The translations under genes and the position numbers were made by a program. Shown one piece after another: positions 27,637 to 37,196 of a stretch of DNA of 64,000 nt. Numbering within the stretch: the stretch's first letter is position 1; every line of letters begins with the position of its first letter. Below the pieces are notes generated by a model that did not search any database, was not told the origin of the DNA, and saw nothing but the letters and a program-made list of their open reading frames with translations. The stretch spans positions 806,001 through 870,000 of the forward strand of contig NZ_CP097635.1 of NCBI RefSeq assembly GCF_023573145.1, given 5' to 3'. Origin of the DNA: Aquincola tertiaricarbonis (lineage in GTDB: Bacteria; Pseudomonadota; Gammaproteobacteria; Burkholderiales; Burkholderiaceae_C).

Positions 27637-30062
27637 TCGGCCGTCATCACGGTGCGCGGATCGCCCTGCCCCCGCACGGCGGCCAGCTCGTCCGCGCGCA
27701 GCACCTGTGCCGCATCGACGCCGAGCGCGGATGCCGCCTCCGCGGCCACGTGCGCCCAGGTGCAGCGGTTGGCGAACAGCATGCCGGCGACATCGAGCGT
27801 ACCCCCGCGGGCGATGTAGCCCAGCGCGCGGGTCCGCTGCGGCCCGGTGTCGATGCGGCGCAGCACGCCAAGCGTCGCCTCCGGCCGCATGTGGGAGACG
27901 AGCACGCGCGCCACGGCCGCCGTCGGGAACAGTCGCCCCAGCGCTTCGTCCGCGGCCACGAAGGCACGCTCGCGCTCGTCGCGCGGCGTCCGGAAGCGGC
28001 CGGGCTCGGCCACGCAGCTCACCGCGGTGCGGTGCCCGGCGGCGTCGAGGCGATCGGCCGCTAGCAGTGCCTGCGTCAGCTGGTACGCGCCGATCGCGAC
28101 CAGCAGCACCGCTGGGGCGTCGCAGGCCTTGACCACGCAGGCGCCTTCGTCGACCAAGCGCTGCGCCTGCTCGCCCGTCAGGCGGTTCGCCATCGGCCGC
28201 TTCGGCACGACGAGCGTCCAGAACTGGCCGTGCGTGCCGTAGGCGGCGCGCAGCGCGGCGGCGGCGCTGTTCGCGTCGACCGGGAACAGCACGCGCGCGG
28301 TGTCGGACATCTCGCCCAGCAGCGCCTCCGCCAGCGTCGGGTCCTGGTGCGACTGCTCGTTCTTGCCGTTCTCCCAGGTGTGCGAGGTGGCCACGGTGAC
28401 CACCGACAGCCAGCCCGGTGGCGTGCCAGCCTCCGCCTGGTGGCGCGCGAACAGGATCTCCTGGCGCAGCGCGCCGAGCATCTTGACGGCGAAGGCCTCG
28501 TAGGAGACGACCAGGTTGATGCCACCCTTGTTGCCGAGCGCCGCGCTGACCACCGCCTCCTCGTTGAGCGCGGTGATCACCGCGCCGTCCACCGCCTCCG
28601 CCAGGCCGGGCTCGGGCGCGAAGACACGGTGCTTCAGCAGGTCCAGGGTCTGGCCCATCCGGTTGCTGCGCAGCTCGTCAGGGTTGCCGACGCGCGGGCG
28701 CAACTGCGGGTTCGCCTGCACGATGGCGGCGAAGGCGGCGTCCAGCGCCCCCATCGGGGACACCTGGCCCGCGCCGACGGCGTGCCATGACGCCGCCGGC
28801 AGCGTGGGTGCATCGACCTGCCGGTGTGCCAGCGGGTGGTCGCGCTCCAGCGGGCGCCGCTGGTCCCGGTGGCGGCAGAGCGCGGCCAGCGCCTCGTCGA
28901 GTTCCGCGGGCGGCACGAACAGCGCGCGGGCGCCCTCGTTGAACTGCTGCCGCGCGCTCGGGTCGGTGTGCGGGTTGCCAGCCAGCGGCAGGTTGTGGGC
29001 CGCATTGGTCCCCGCCCCCGGAAAGCCGAAGCCCTTCGGCGCCTCGGCGATGGTGTAGTGCAGCGGCACCGGGTACTGGATGGTCCCGCCAGCGACCGCC
29101 GCCGCGCAGGCCGCGAGCCGTTCCTCCATGGCATGCACCGCCCAGGCAAAGGCGGCCGGGTCGGTGCCGTCGATCTCCATGGGGTCGAAGCCGTTCAGGC
29201 GCAGGTGCTGCTGGAACCACGCCAGGCCGCCCTGCTGCTGCATCGTGCTGCGCTGCTCGATGCGGCGCCCGTTGAGGATCATGAACGGCGCCACGAAGCC
29301 GCAGTCCTCGGCACGCCACCAGCGCGGCGCCCAGTCGCTGCCGCGCTGCTCCTCGAACGCACCGTCGCTGAGGAACACCACCAGGCGCTCGCCCGGCAGC
29401 GGCATGTGCACGTACTGCAGCTCCGCGAAGCCGAGGTAGCCGCCCTCGGACAGCCCGCCGGCGGTGTTGGGGCCCACGTGGCTGCCCAGCGGCGACGCCG
29501 GCCGCCCGGCCGCGTCGATCGCGTAGCTGTAGAAGTCGCGGGCGAAGCGCGTCAGCCCGTCCTCGCTGCGGTCGTAGCGCTCGGCGTGGCGCGGCGTCAT
29601 GTTGCCCGCCAGCAGGTTGCAGGCATCGATGCCCGCCACGCAATGGCCCTGCCCCATCAGCCAGCCGCGCGTCAGGCCGCTGAGCGCGTTCGCGGCCAGA
29701 TAGCCGACGTAGGCCGGCACGATGTTCAGCGAGCCGCCGGTGTGGCCTTCGGGCGTTCCCTTGAAGTCCCCGGCCGCCATCTCGCGCCCGTCGGGATAGA
29801 CCCGGTCGGCATAGGTCATGTGCACGGTCAGCCACATGCCGGCCGCGGCGAGGCGGTCCGCAGCCCACAGCGTGCGGTAGACGCTGGCCGCATCGCCGGC
29901 CTTCCCTCCGGCGACCAGCACCTGCGCGAGCTCGTGCACGCGCAACTGGGTCAGGTCCTGGTGCACGATGGGCCCGAAACCGCGCGCCCAGCGTGCGAAG
30001 TCGGCATCGCTGTCGCGGAACAGCCGCGCGCGCTCGGCGACCCAGGGAAGCTCGTGATTCAT
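27633..30062 (-). CDS. xfp: Divergent phosphoketolase-like ThDP enzyme
   Basis: An 809-residue protein of phosphoketolase length and order. Family blocks are recognisable but altered: EGHTGGSLNIVPAYVGYL for HWGT.PGLNF (~104), MGQGHCVAG for GPGHGGPA (~140), NTAGGLSEGGYLGFAEL for ETPGSIHEGGELGYSL (~200), SDGAFEEQRG...LNGRRI for the ThDP/Mg motif GDGEAETG...LNGYKI (~232-255), and SHTWENGKNEQSHQDP for SHTWRQDHNGFSHQDP. Phosphoketolases split xylulose 5-phosphate (or fructose 6-phosphate) into acetyl phosphate plus an aldose phosphate. An acetate kinase-PduL fusion encoded 12.6 kb away would use acetyl phosphate. The changes near the cofactor (Gly to Ser, Glu to Ala) leave the reaction open. Start follows a membrane-protein gene by 42 bp; the stop overlaps the ABC ATPase. 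Confidence 0.78.
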   Translation of the reverse strand: MNHELPWVAERARLFRDSDADFARWARGFGPIVHQDLTQLRVHELAQVLVAGGKAGDAASVYRTLWAADRLAAAGMWLTVHMTYADRVYPDGREMAAGDFKGTPEGHTGGSLNIVPAYVGYLAANALSGLTRGWLMGQGHCVAGIDACNLLAGNMTPRHAERYDRSEDGLTRFARDFYSYAIDAAGRPASPLGSHVGPNTAGGLSEGGYLGFAELQYVHMPLPGERLVVFLSDGAFEEQRGSDWAPRWWRAEDCGFVAPFMILNGRRIEQRSTMQQQGGLAWFQQHLRLNGFDPMEIDGTDPAAFAWAVHAMEERLAACAAAVAGGTIQYPVPLHYTIAEAPKGFGFPGAGTNAAHNLPLAGNPHTDPSARQQFNEGARALFVPPAELDEALAALCRHRDQRRPLERDHPLAHRQVDAPTLPAASWHAVGAGQVSPMGALDAAFAAIVQANPQLRPRVGNPDELRSNRMGQTLDLLKHRVFAPEPGLAEAVDGAVITALNEEAVVSAALGNKGGINLVVSYEAFAVKMLGALRQEILFARHQAEAGTPPGWLSVVTVATSHTWENGKNEQSHQDPTLAEALLGEMSDTARVLFPVDANSAAAALRAAYGTHGQFWTLVVPKRPMANRLTGEQAQRLVDEGACVVKACDAPAVLLVAIGAYQLTQALLAADRLDAAGHRTAVSCVAEPGRFRTPRDERERAFVAADEALGRLFPTAAVARVLVSHMRPEATLGVLRRIDTGPQRTRALGYIARGGTLDVAGMLFANRCTWAHVAAEAASALGVDAAQVLRADELAAVRGQGDPRTVMTAE

Positions 30063-30104
30063 GGTGTGTGTCGGTTGGGGTTGCAGGGCGCGAAACGATC
30101 CACG

Positions 30105-30590
30105 TCAGGCCTGGCGCGCGTACGCGATCACGGCCGCCGCCCAAAGCAGTGCCGGCAGCAGCAGCACCCAGCGGAAGTCCGAATGCAGCACGAAGTTCAT
30201 GGCGCTCATCAGCACGACCGTCGGCAGGCCCGCCAGCACGATGGCCCACCCGGTGCCAGGTGCCCGGTCCGGCACGGCGGTCCGCGCCACGAAGACGGTC
30301 AGCACGCCCGCGCCGGCCATGAAGCCACCCATCACCGTGAACACGATGCGCAGCCACCCTTCGAGGCCCGGCGCCGCCTCGCGCAGTTGCACCAGCGTCG
30401 ATCCGATGAACCGGGGATCCTCGGGCAGCAGCGCCGGCCGGACGAAGACGAAGTACGCGCCCAGGGCCACGAGCCAGACGCCGAGGGCCGTGAGGAGCCA
30501 CCTCGCGGCACGCGGGGGCGAGGTGGGATGGGTCAGGCTGGCGCTGGGTCGAAGGTCGGGCATGGCACGCGGTCGGAGTCGGGGTTTCAT
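30105..30590 (-). CDS. Four-helix inner-membrane protein, unknown
   Basis: A 161-residue protein with a basic cytoplasmic N-terminus (KPRLRPRAMPDLRPS) and four hydrophobic helices (starting near residues 28, 75, 108 and 137). The ATG at 30590 overlaps the stop of the LolA-like gene (ATGA); an internal ATG at 30563 is an alternative. I recognise no family. Being coupled to the LolA-like, FtsH and ABC genes, it may be an accessory membrane subunit. Confidence 0.7.
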   Translation of the reverse strand: MKPRLRPRAMPDLRPSASLTHPTSPPRAARWLLTALGVWLVALGAYFVFVRPALLPEDPRFIGSTLVQLREAAPGLEGWLRIVFTVMGGFMAGAGVLTVFVARTAVPDRAPGTGWAIVLAGLPTVVLMSAMNFVLHSDFRWVLLLPALLWAAAVIAYARQA

Positions 30591-31354
30591 CGCTTCTGCA
30601 GGTTGCGCTGGCTGAAGATCTCGTCGTGCACCGGGCGGTCGAACACCGCGTTCTTCAGCACCACCGTCGTCGAGTTGCCGGGCTTGGCGTCGGGTCGCAT
30701 CTCCCAGCGCGTCGGCAGGATCCGCCCGCCGACCTGGCGCACGTCGGAGAACGTCAGCACGCGCACGCGCTCGCCGCGCTCGCTGAAGAACTCCTGCTTC
30801 AGCGGCATGGCGTCGGCACGGCGCACCCAGTAGATGATGCGACCCCAGACCACCGCGGCGTCGGGCTTCGGCACGGCCTCGACCTGCACGACCGTCTCGC
30901 CGTCGAGCCGCACCGTGGCGATCACCTTGTGCGTGTAGTCGTCGAGGATGCTGCTCTCCTTGACGAGGTCGTCGTTCGTGAAGTCCGAGCCCATCCACGG
31001 CTGCAGCATCATCGACGGCGGAATCTTGACGATGCGCTCGACGTTGGGCAGGTAGTTCCACATCTCGGTGCCGATGCGCAGCGAGCCGATGCCCGCCTCC
31101 TTGGCCGGCGACAGGATGCGCACGAACGAGCGCCGCGGCCGGTCCATCCACAGGCGCAGGCCGAGCGTGCGCTGCCACCGCGGCGTGGCGATCGTCATCT
31201 CGTACTCGCCCTGCACGGTGCTGCCCCACAGCAGCTTCTCCACCCTGTCGAGGATGTCGCGTCCTTCGGACGGCTGCGCGCGAACCCCTGGGATGGCGAG
31301 CGCAGCGAGCGGGGCCGCGCCCGCGAGGCGAAGCAAGGCGCGGCGCGTGCTCAC
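30587..31354 (-). CDS. LolA-like outer-membrane lipoprotein-sorting protein
   Basis: A 255-residue periplasmic protein with an N-terminal signal ([26 protein letters not shown]; twin-Arg-like but short) and a LolA/VioE-fold domain (COG2834): YEMTIATPRWQRTLGLRLW, SFVRILSPAKEAGIGSLRIGTEMWNYLP, RIVKIPPSMM and LVKESSILDDY. Such proteins carry lipids or lipoproteins across the periplasm and commonly sit next to FtsX-type permeases or MMPL pumps. GTG start at 31354 overlaps the ftsH stop (GTGA); its stop overlaps the next gene (ATGA). It is the likely periplasmic carrier between the ABC permease and the barrel encoded downstream. Confidence 0.83.
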   Translation of the reverse strand: MSTRRALLRLAGAAPLAALAIPGVRAQPSEGRDILDRVEKLLWGSTVQGEYEMTIATPRWQRTLGLRLWMDRPRRSFVRILSPAKEAGIGSLRIGTEMWNYLPNVERIVKIPPSMMLQPWMGSDFTNDDLVKESSILDDYTHKVIATVRLDGETVVQVEAVPKPDAAVVWGRIIYWVRRADAMPLKQEFFSERGERVRVLTFSDVRQVGGRILPTRWEMRPDAKPGNSTTVVLKNAVFDRPVHDEIFSQRNLQKR

Positions 31355-33258
31355 GACGCACCATCCCCCGGCGGCAGCGCCACGGCGGCCACGCGCAGCT
31401 GGGCCGGCGCCGCTGTCTCCGCCATCAGGCTGTCCAGCATCGCCCGGTCCACGACCTCCTTCTCCAGCAGCAGTGCGGCCAGCGCTTCGAGCGTCTCGCG
31501 GTTCGTCCGCAGCGTCTGCGTCACGCGATCGCGCGCCTCGTCGAGCAGCCGCCGCACCTCGCCGTCGATCGCCTCGGCGGTGCGCTCGCTGAAGGTGCGC
31601 GGCTCGGGCAGCGTCGGGCCGTTCAGGAACAGCGGCGCGGGCCGCGCGTCGTAGGTCGCCAGGCCGAGCGCCTCGCTCATCCCGTAGTGGGTCACCATGT
31701 GGCGCGCCAGGTCGGTGGCGCGCTGCAGGTCGTTCTCGGCGCCGGTCGAGACGTCCTCGAACACCAGCTGCTCGGCCACGCGCCCGGCCAGCAGCACGTC
31801 GAGCCGGTCGAGCAGCTCGCTGCGGCGCATCAGGTAGCGGTCCTCGGTCGGCGACTGCTGGGTGTAGCCGAGCGCCGCGATGCCGCGCGGGATGATCGAC
31901 ACCTTCGTCACCCGGTCGGCATTCTTGCGCATCTCGGCGACCAGGGCGTGGCCGGCCTCGTGGAAGGCGACGAACTTGCGCTCGGTCGGGTTCATGACCC
32001 GGTTCTTCTTCTCGAGGCCCGCGACGATGCGGTCCAGCGCCTCCTCGAAGTCCTGCATGTCCACCGCGTCCTTGCCGCGCTTGGCGGCGCGCAGCGTCGC
32101 TTCGTTGACCAGGTTGGCCAGATCGGCGCCCGCGAAGCCCGGCGTGCGCGCCGCGAGCACGGCGAGGTCGACCGACGGCGCCAGCTTGACGTGCTTGACA
32201 TGCACTTCCAGGATCTGCCGCCGACCGATCAGGTCGGGCCGGTCGATCGCGATGTGGCGGTCGAAGCGTCCGGGCCGCAGCAGTGCAGGATCGAGCACCT
32301 CCGGCCGGTTCGTCGCGGCGAGGATGATCACGCCACGGTTGGTGTCGAAGCCGTCCATCTCGGCGAGCAACTGGTTCAGCGTCTGCTCGTGCTCCTCGTG
32401 GCCGCCCGACAGGCCCACGCCGCGCGCCTTGCCCAGCGCGTCGATCTCGTCGATGAAGACGATGCACGGCGCCTTGGCCGCGGCCTGCTCGAACAGGTCG
32501 CGCACGCGCGCCGCGCCGACGCCGACGAACATCTCGACGAACTCCGAGCCGCTCAGCGACAGGAAGGGCACGCCGGCCTCGCCGGCGACCGCCTTGGCCA
32601 GCAGCGTCTTGCCGGTGCCGGGCGCGCCGACGATCAGCACGCCCTTGGGGATCTTGCCGCCCAGGCGCTTGTAGCGATCCGGGTTCTTGAGGAACTCGAC
32701 GACCTCCATCAGTTCCTCGCGTGCCTCGTCGATGCCGGCCACGTCCTTGAAGGTCACGCCGGTCTCGGTCTGCATGTAGACCCGCGCCTTGCTCTTGCCG
32801 ATCTCCAGCATGCCGTGGCCCATCCCGCCGCCCATGCGCTTCATCAGGAACCACCAGATGCCGAAGAACACCAGCGCCGGCGCCACCCAGGAGATCAGCG
32901 CGCCGAGCCACTTGCTCTCGCGCACGCTGCCGTAGCGCACCTTGGCGGCATCGAGCTGGGCCACCAGGCCCGGGTCGTTGACCAGCACCGTCGCGAAGCC
33001 GTGCTCGCCGCCGGCGCGCTTGAGCACCTCGAGCTTCTCCTTCGGCAGGATCTGCTCCAGGCCTTCGGCGCGCAGCTTTCCAGTGGCGATGCCGTCGGCG
33101 ATCACCACGTCGTCGAGCTTGCCGGCCATGAGCGCCTGCTTGAACTCGCTGTAGGTCAGGGTCTGCGTGTGCCGTGGTGCGATGAGCTCCTGCATCAGGA
33201 TCATGCCCACCAGGGCGGCCAGCACGTACCACAGCGAGAACGTCTGTTTCTTGCCCAT
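31351..33258 (-). CDS. ftsH: FtsH-type membrane AAA+ metalloprotease (accessory copy)
   Basis: A 635-residue membrane protease. Two N-terminal helices (~8-25 and ~118-135) flank a small periplasmic domain; the AAA domain has Walker [13 protein letters not shown] (~217), Walker [13 protein letters not shown], the SRH region [20 protein letters not shown], and the zinc motif HEAGH (~433). FtsH degrades misfolded membrane and short-lived cytosolic proteins. ATG at 33258 follows GGAGGAGTGTTC. Its place inside a metal/envelope operon, not beside rlmE (ftsJ) or folP, marks it as an extra, stress-linked copy such as those in tolerance loci. Coupled by 4 bp to the LolA-like gene. Confidence 0.93.
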   Translation of the reverse strand: MGKKQTFSLWYVLAALVGMILMQELIAPRHTQTLTYSEFKQALMAGKLDDVVIADGIATGKLRAEGLEQILPKEKLEVLKRAGGEHGFATVLVNDPGLVAQLDAAKVRYGSVRESKWLGALISWVAPALVFFGIWWFLMKRMGGGMGHGMLEIGKSKARVYMQTETGVTFKDVAGIDEAREELMEVVEFLKNPDRYKRLGGKIPKGVLIVGAPGTGKTLLAKAVAGEAGVPFLSLSGSEFVEMFVGVGAARVRDLFEQAAAKAPCIVFIDEIDALGKARGVGLSGGHEEHEQTLNQLLAEMDGFDTNRGVIILAATNRPEVLDPALLRPGRFDRHIAIDRPDLIGRRQILEVHVKHVKLAPSVDLAVLAARTPGFAGADLANLVNEATLRAAKRGKDAVDMQDFEEALDRIVAGLEKKNRVMNPTERKFVAFHEAGHALVAEMRKNADRVTKVSIIPRGIAALGYTQQSPTEDRYLMRRSELLDRLDVLLAGRVAEQLVFEDVSTGAENDLQRATDLARHMVTHYGMSEALGLATYDARPAPLFLNGPTLPEPRTFSERTAEAIDGEVRRLLDEARDRVTQTLRTNRETLEALAALLLEKEVVDRAMLDSLMAETAAPAQLRVAAVALPPGDGAS

Positions 33259-33281
33259 GAACACTCCTCCAAAGATCCGGG

Positions 33282-33500
33282 TCAGGTGCCGGGGCGTCGT
33301 CGTGATCGACGCTCGTCTAGCGCGACCTGGATCGCGCCCCAGATGATCAGCACCGGACACACCAGCAGCAAGGCGGCCGGCAGCGCGCTCCACCAGCTGA
33401 AGCCGAAGGACCACAGCACCGCCGCGGCGAGCACCACGGCGAGGATCGGACACAACCACATCCAGCGGTTGGCGAACTCGGGCCACGTCACGAATCTCAT
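33282..33500 (-). CDS. Small two-helix membrane protein
   Basis: A 72-residue protein: RFVTWPEFANRWMW, helix 1 (CPILAVVLAAAVLWSFGF), helix 2 (ALPAALLLVCPVLIIWGAI), then a basic tail (DERRSRRRPGT). ATG at 33500 is preferred because GGAGGT lies 7 bp upstream; an ATG at 33518 that overlaps the ATPase stop is possible. Lies between the P-type ATPase and ftsH. Unrecognised; small Trp-rich proteins of this kind often accompany copper ATPases. Confidence 0.72.
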   Translation of the reverse strand: MRFVTWPEFANRWMWLCPILAVVLAAAVLWSFGFSWWSALPAALLLVCPVLIIWGAIQVALDERRSRRRPGT

Positions 33501-33514
33501 GGCGACCTCCGTCG

Positions 33515-35920
33515 TCATTGCAGGCGTGCCCGCTTGAGCAGCGCCGAGTTGACGATCACCGACAGCGAGGACAGCGCCATCGCCGCGGCGGCAATGATCG
33601 GGTTGAGCAACCCGAAGGCCGCGATCGGCACGCCGACCGCGTTGTAGATGAAGGCCCAGAACAGGTTGCGCTTGATCGTGCGCATCGTCGCCCGCGAGAG
33701 CCGGATGCCGGTGACCACGTCGCGCACGTCGCTGCGCACGAGGATGATGCCGCCGGTCTCCTTGGCCACGTCCGAGCCCGACCCGATCGCGATGCCGATG
33801 TCGGCGGTGGCCAGCGCCGGCGCGTCGTTGACGCCGTCGCCGACCATCGCCACCACCTTGCCGGCCTGCTGCAGTTCCTTGATCACGCGCGCCTTGTCGG
33901 AGGGCAGCACGTCGGCGATCACCCGGTCGATCTCCAGCGCGCGGCCGATCGCCGCCGCGGTGCGGGCGTTGTCCCCCGTCAGCATCACGACCTCGACGCC
34001 TTCGGCACGCAGCGAGCGCACCGCCTCGAGCGCCTCCGGCTTGATCGTGTCGGCCACCGCGATCACGGCGGCGAGTTCGCCGTCGCAGGCAAGCAGCATC
34101 GCCGTCTTGCCGTCCGCCTGGTAGCGCTCCATGTCCGCGCCAACCTGGCCCACGTTCACGCCCTCGCGTTCCATCAGCCGGCGGTTGCCGAACAGCACGG
34201 TGCGCCCTTCGACCTGGCCGCGCACACCGTGGCCGGGCACGGCCTCGAAGCCCTGCACGGCGCACGGCGCGATGCCGGCCTCCTTGGCGCGGCGCAGGAT
34301 GGCCTCGGCCAGCGGGTGCTCCGACCCCGCTTCGAGGCTGGCGGCCAGGCGCAGCGCCTGGTCATGGTCGCAGTGCCCGCAGGGCTGCAGGTCAGTCAGG
34401 GCCGGCTCGCCGCGGGTCAGCGTACCGGTCTTGTCGAACACCACGGTGGTGAGCCGCTCGGCCTTCTCGAGGATCTCGCCGCCGCGGATGAGGATGCCGG
34501 CCTGTGCGCCCCGGCCCACGCCGACCATCAGCGCCGCGGGCGTCGCGATGCCGAGCGCGCAGGGGCAGGCGATGATCAGGACGGCGATGAAGGCCAGCAG
34601 GCCCTGCGGGAAGTTGCCGGCCAGCCACCAGAGCGCGAAGGCGAGGATCGCCGTGCCCACCACCGCCGGCACGAAGTAGCGTGTCACCTGGTCGGCGATG
34701 CGCTGGATCGGCGCGCTGCTGGTTTGCGCGTCCTCGACCATCTTGACGATCTGCGCGAGCGCCGTCTCGGCGCCGATGCGCGTGGCCTGGAAGCGGAAGC
34801 TGCCGGTGCGGTTCAACGTGCCGCCGATCACCGGCGAGCCGGCCTGCTTCTCGACCGGCATCGACTCGCCCGTCAGCATCGACTCGTCCACCGACGACGA
34901 GCCCTCGAGCATCAGGCCGTCGGTGGCGATGCGCTCGCCCGGCCGAACGACGACCGTCTCGCCGACCATGACCTGCTCGGCCGGGATCTCGGCCTCCTCG
35001 CCGCCGCGCATCACGTGCGCGGTCGCGGGTTTCAGGTCGAGCAGCTTGCGCACCGCCGCCGAGGAGTGCTTCTTGATGATCTCCTCCATGTACTTGCCAA
35101 GCAGCACGAAGGCGATGATCACCGCCGAGACCTCGAAGTAGACGTCGCGCTCCTCCACCTTCACCGGCAGCACCGACGGGAAGAACAGCACCGCGACGCT
35201 GTAGAAGTAGGCCACCGAGGTGCCGAGCGCGATCAGCAGGTCCATGTTGATGGACCGGTTGCGCAGCGCGTTGAAGGCGCCGACGTAGAAGCTCCAGCCG
35301 CCGATGAACTGCACCGGCGTCACCAGCAGGAACAGCCACACGCCCCAGGTGAACCAGGGCAGCGCCGGGATCGGCACCCAGGTCAGCAGCGTCGCGCCAG
35401 TGGCCAGCGCGAGGAAGGCGCCCGCCCGCATGATCGCCAGCGCGAGCACGCCGGTCAGCGCGATGGTGACCCGCGTGCGCATGGACTTGAGTTCGGCCTC
35501 GGGCGACTCGAAGGTGCGCTGGCAGCCCGCGCTGCAGAAGTAGTAGCTGCGCCCGGCCCGGTCGGTACGCAGCGCGGTGGCCTTGTCGACCACCATGCCG
35601 CACACCGGGTCCTTCGCCTGGCCCGACTCGTTGCGTCGCAGCACCGTCTGCAGAGGGCGGCCCGCCGCATGCATGTCCGCATCGACCGCAGACGTGGTGT
35701 TCGCAGGCGTGGCCTCGGATGTCCCCGCGCGAGCGCCGACATAGCGCACCGGATCGCGCTGGAACTCGCTCAGGCAGTGCCCCGAGCAGAACAGGTAGGT
35801 TTGCCCGCCATGTTCGGCGCGCCCCGCCGCCTTGGCTGGATCGACGGTCATCCCGCACACCGGGTCGACCGCGGCGGCGGCCGACGCGGCGGATCCCTCG
35901 TTGAGCACTGCCTGAGTCAT
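33515..35920 (-). CDS. copA: Cu-type P1B ATPase with two N-terminal YHS domains
   Basis: An 801-residue metal ATPase. Instead of HMA domains it has two YHS domains: [13 protein letters not shown]...[12 protein letters not shown] (~18-60) and [13 protein letters not shown]...[12 protein letters not shown] (~103-140). Then eight transmembrane helices, TGES, CPC in [13 protein letters not shown] (~450), [19 protein letters not shown] and GDGVNDAP. The CPC and Asn/Met-Ser features of the last helices ([15 protein letters not shown]) fit Cu(I)/Ag(I) transport (P1B-1). First visible gene of the long minus-strand operon; the small gene at 33500 follows within a few bases. YHS modules may receive metal or sense redox state. 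Confidence 0.92.
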   Translation of the reverse strand: MTQAVLNEGSAASAAAAVDPVCGMTVDPAKAAGRAEHGGQTYLFCSGHCLSEFQRDPVRYVGARAGTSEATPANTTSAVDADMHAAGRPLQTVLRRNESGQAKDPVCGMVVDKATALRTDRAGRSYYFCSAGCQRTFESPEAELKSMRTRVTIALTGVLALAIMRAGAFLALATGATLLTWVPIPALPWFTWGVWLFLLVTPVQFIGGWSFYVGAFNALRNRSINMDLLIALGTSVAYFYSVAVLFFPSVLPVKVEERDVYFEVSAVIIAFVLLGKYMEEIIKKHSSAAVRKLLDLKPATAHVMRGGEEAEIPAEQVMVGETVVVRPGERIATDGLMLEGSSSVDESMLTGESMPVEKQAGSPVIGGTLNRTGSFRFQATRIGAETALAQIVKMVEDAQTSSAPIQRIADQVTRYFVPAVVGTAILAFALWWLAGNFPQGLLAFIAVLIIACPCALGIATPAALMVGVGRGAQAGILIRGGEILEKAERLTTVVFDKTGTLTRGEPALTDLQPCGHCDHDQALRLAASLEAGSEHPLAEAILRRAKEAGIAPCAVQGFEAVPGHGVRGQVEGRTVLFGNRRLMEREGVNVGQVGADMERYQADGKTAMLLACDGELAAVIAVADTIKPEALEAVRSLRAEGVEVVMLTGDNARTAAAIGRALEIDRVIADVLPSDKARVIKELQQAGKVVAMVGDGVNDAPALATADIGIAIGSGSDVAKETGGIILVRSDVRDVVTGIRLSRATMRTIKRNLFWAFIYNAVGVPIAAFGLLNPIIAAAAMALSSLSVIVNSALLKRARLQ

Positions 35921-35963
35921 GGCCTTCTCCTGATCGATGCGTCGGATGGGGGTGGGGCTGGCG

Positions 35964-37196
35964 TCACGGTGTGCGGCGCGCGGCGCCTTCCCATGCCGCC
36001 GCGCCGGCCGCGAGTGCGGTCAGCCCGCCCGCGATGAGGAACGGCAGCGGCGGTGCCAGCGCGAACAGGCTTCCCGTGGCCGCGGCACCGACAGCCTGTC
36101 CGAGGTTGGCCGCTGCGGCCTGCCGGCCCATGGCCCAGCCTTGTCGAGCGCCGGCCGCGCTCGAGATGCGCACGGCCAGCGACGGGATCAGCACGCCGAT
36201 GCCCGCGGCCGCCAGCACGAAAGCCGTGGCGGTCACGAAGCCCCCTCTCGAGAGGGCCAGCAGGCATAGACCTGCCGACAGCCCCCCAAGCGCGGCGACG
36301 ACGAGCCGCGGCTCGCCCAGCCTGCGTTCCAGGCGCGGCAGGGCCCAGAACTGCACCGCGATCATCACGCCGCTGCACAGCGCGAAGTACAGCGACACCG
36401 GCCCGGCGGCCGGCGCCCGTCGCGCCGCTAGGGTCACGCCAACCTCGGCCACCGTGATCGCCAGCACGACAACAGCCGTGAACAGCAGCGAGCGGACGAT
36501 GCGCCTCTCGTCGGCGGAGCGCGCACTGCCCGGCGATGGCGCGATGGAGCGGTTGGGCGGCAGGCCGAGCACGCCCACGGCCGCCAGCAGCCCGACGATG
36601 GCGACCACGTCCAGCGGCAACGAGGCGAGCCCGGAATCCCCGCCGGCCGAGGCGCGTGTCGGACCTGCCAGTCCGTCGCCAAGTGCCGGCCCGAGCAGGA
36701 AGCCCAGCGCGGTGGCCGACGCGATCCAGGCGAAGCGGCGCTGCAAGCGGGACGGCGCAGACGCGGTGACAACGTAGGCGAAGATCGCCGGAAGCACCGC
36801 CGCCGACGTCAGGCCAGCGATCGCACGCACCGCATAGAGCCCGCGCATTGAGAACGGCGCGGTCAAGGCCCACAGGGCCACGCTCGAGCCGGCCAGTCCC
36901 GCGGCGAGCACCCAGCGGCGGTCGATCCGATCCGCGAGCGCTCCCCAGGCGGGCGCGAACAGGAACAGCGCGAGCGTGTACACGCCGGTTATCCAACCCG
37001 TGTGGCTCTCCACGTCGGCTACCGAGCCAACCCCCGTGCGCTCCACCAGCCCGGGCAACAGTGGCAGCGTCACGCCATACGCCATCGACACCGCCATCCC
37101 GGCCGCGAGCAGGGCAGCGAAGGCGCCGGCCGACAGATCCGATCGCGAATCGCCCGGTACTGGCGAAGAAGGCGGCGGCCATGGTCGCTCACCCAC
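35964..37196 (-). CDS. MFS efflux transporter
   Basis: A 410-residue, 12-helix major-facilitator protein. Motif A-like sequence [17 protein letters not shown] lies between helices 2 and 3 (~75-91). Drug/H+ antiporters of this size have such a layout; the substrate is not deducible. GTG start at 37196 overlaps the end of the cfa gene by 8 bp and has a poor Shine-Dalgarno, so translation is probably coupled to cfa; the first helix begins near residue 24. The 43-bp gap to the ATPase gene holds no visible terminator. Confidence 0.85.
   Translation of the reverse strand: MGERPWPPPSSPVPGDSRSDLSAGAFAALLAAGMAVSMAYGVTLPLLPGLVERTGVGSVADVESHTGWITGVYTLALFLFAPAWGALADRIDRRWVLAAGLAGSSVALWALTAPFSMRGLYAVRAIAGLTSAAVLPAIFAYVVTASAPSRLQRRFAWIASATALGFLLGPALGDGLAGPTRASAGGDSGLASLPLDVVAIVGLLAAVGVLGLPPNRSIAPSPGSARSADERRIVRSLLFTAVVVLAITVAEVGVTLAARRAPAAGPVSLYFALCSGVMIAVQFWALPRLERRLGEPRLVVAALGGLSAGLCLLALSRGGFVTATAFVLAAAGIGVLIPSLAVRISSAAGARQGWAMGRQAAAANLGQAVGAAATGSLFALAPPLPFLIAGGLTALAAGAAAWEGAARRTP

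Noticed and set aside
31687..33537. 616-codon open frame on the plus strand
   Set aside because: Antisense of ftsH.
33518..36037. 839-codon open frame on the plus strand
   Set aside because: Antisense of the YHS copper ATPase, whose sense frame has all P-type motifs.
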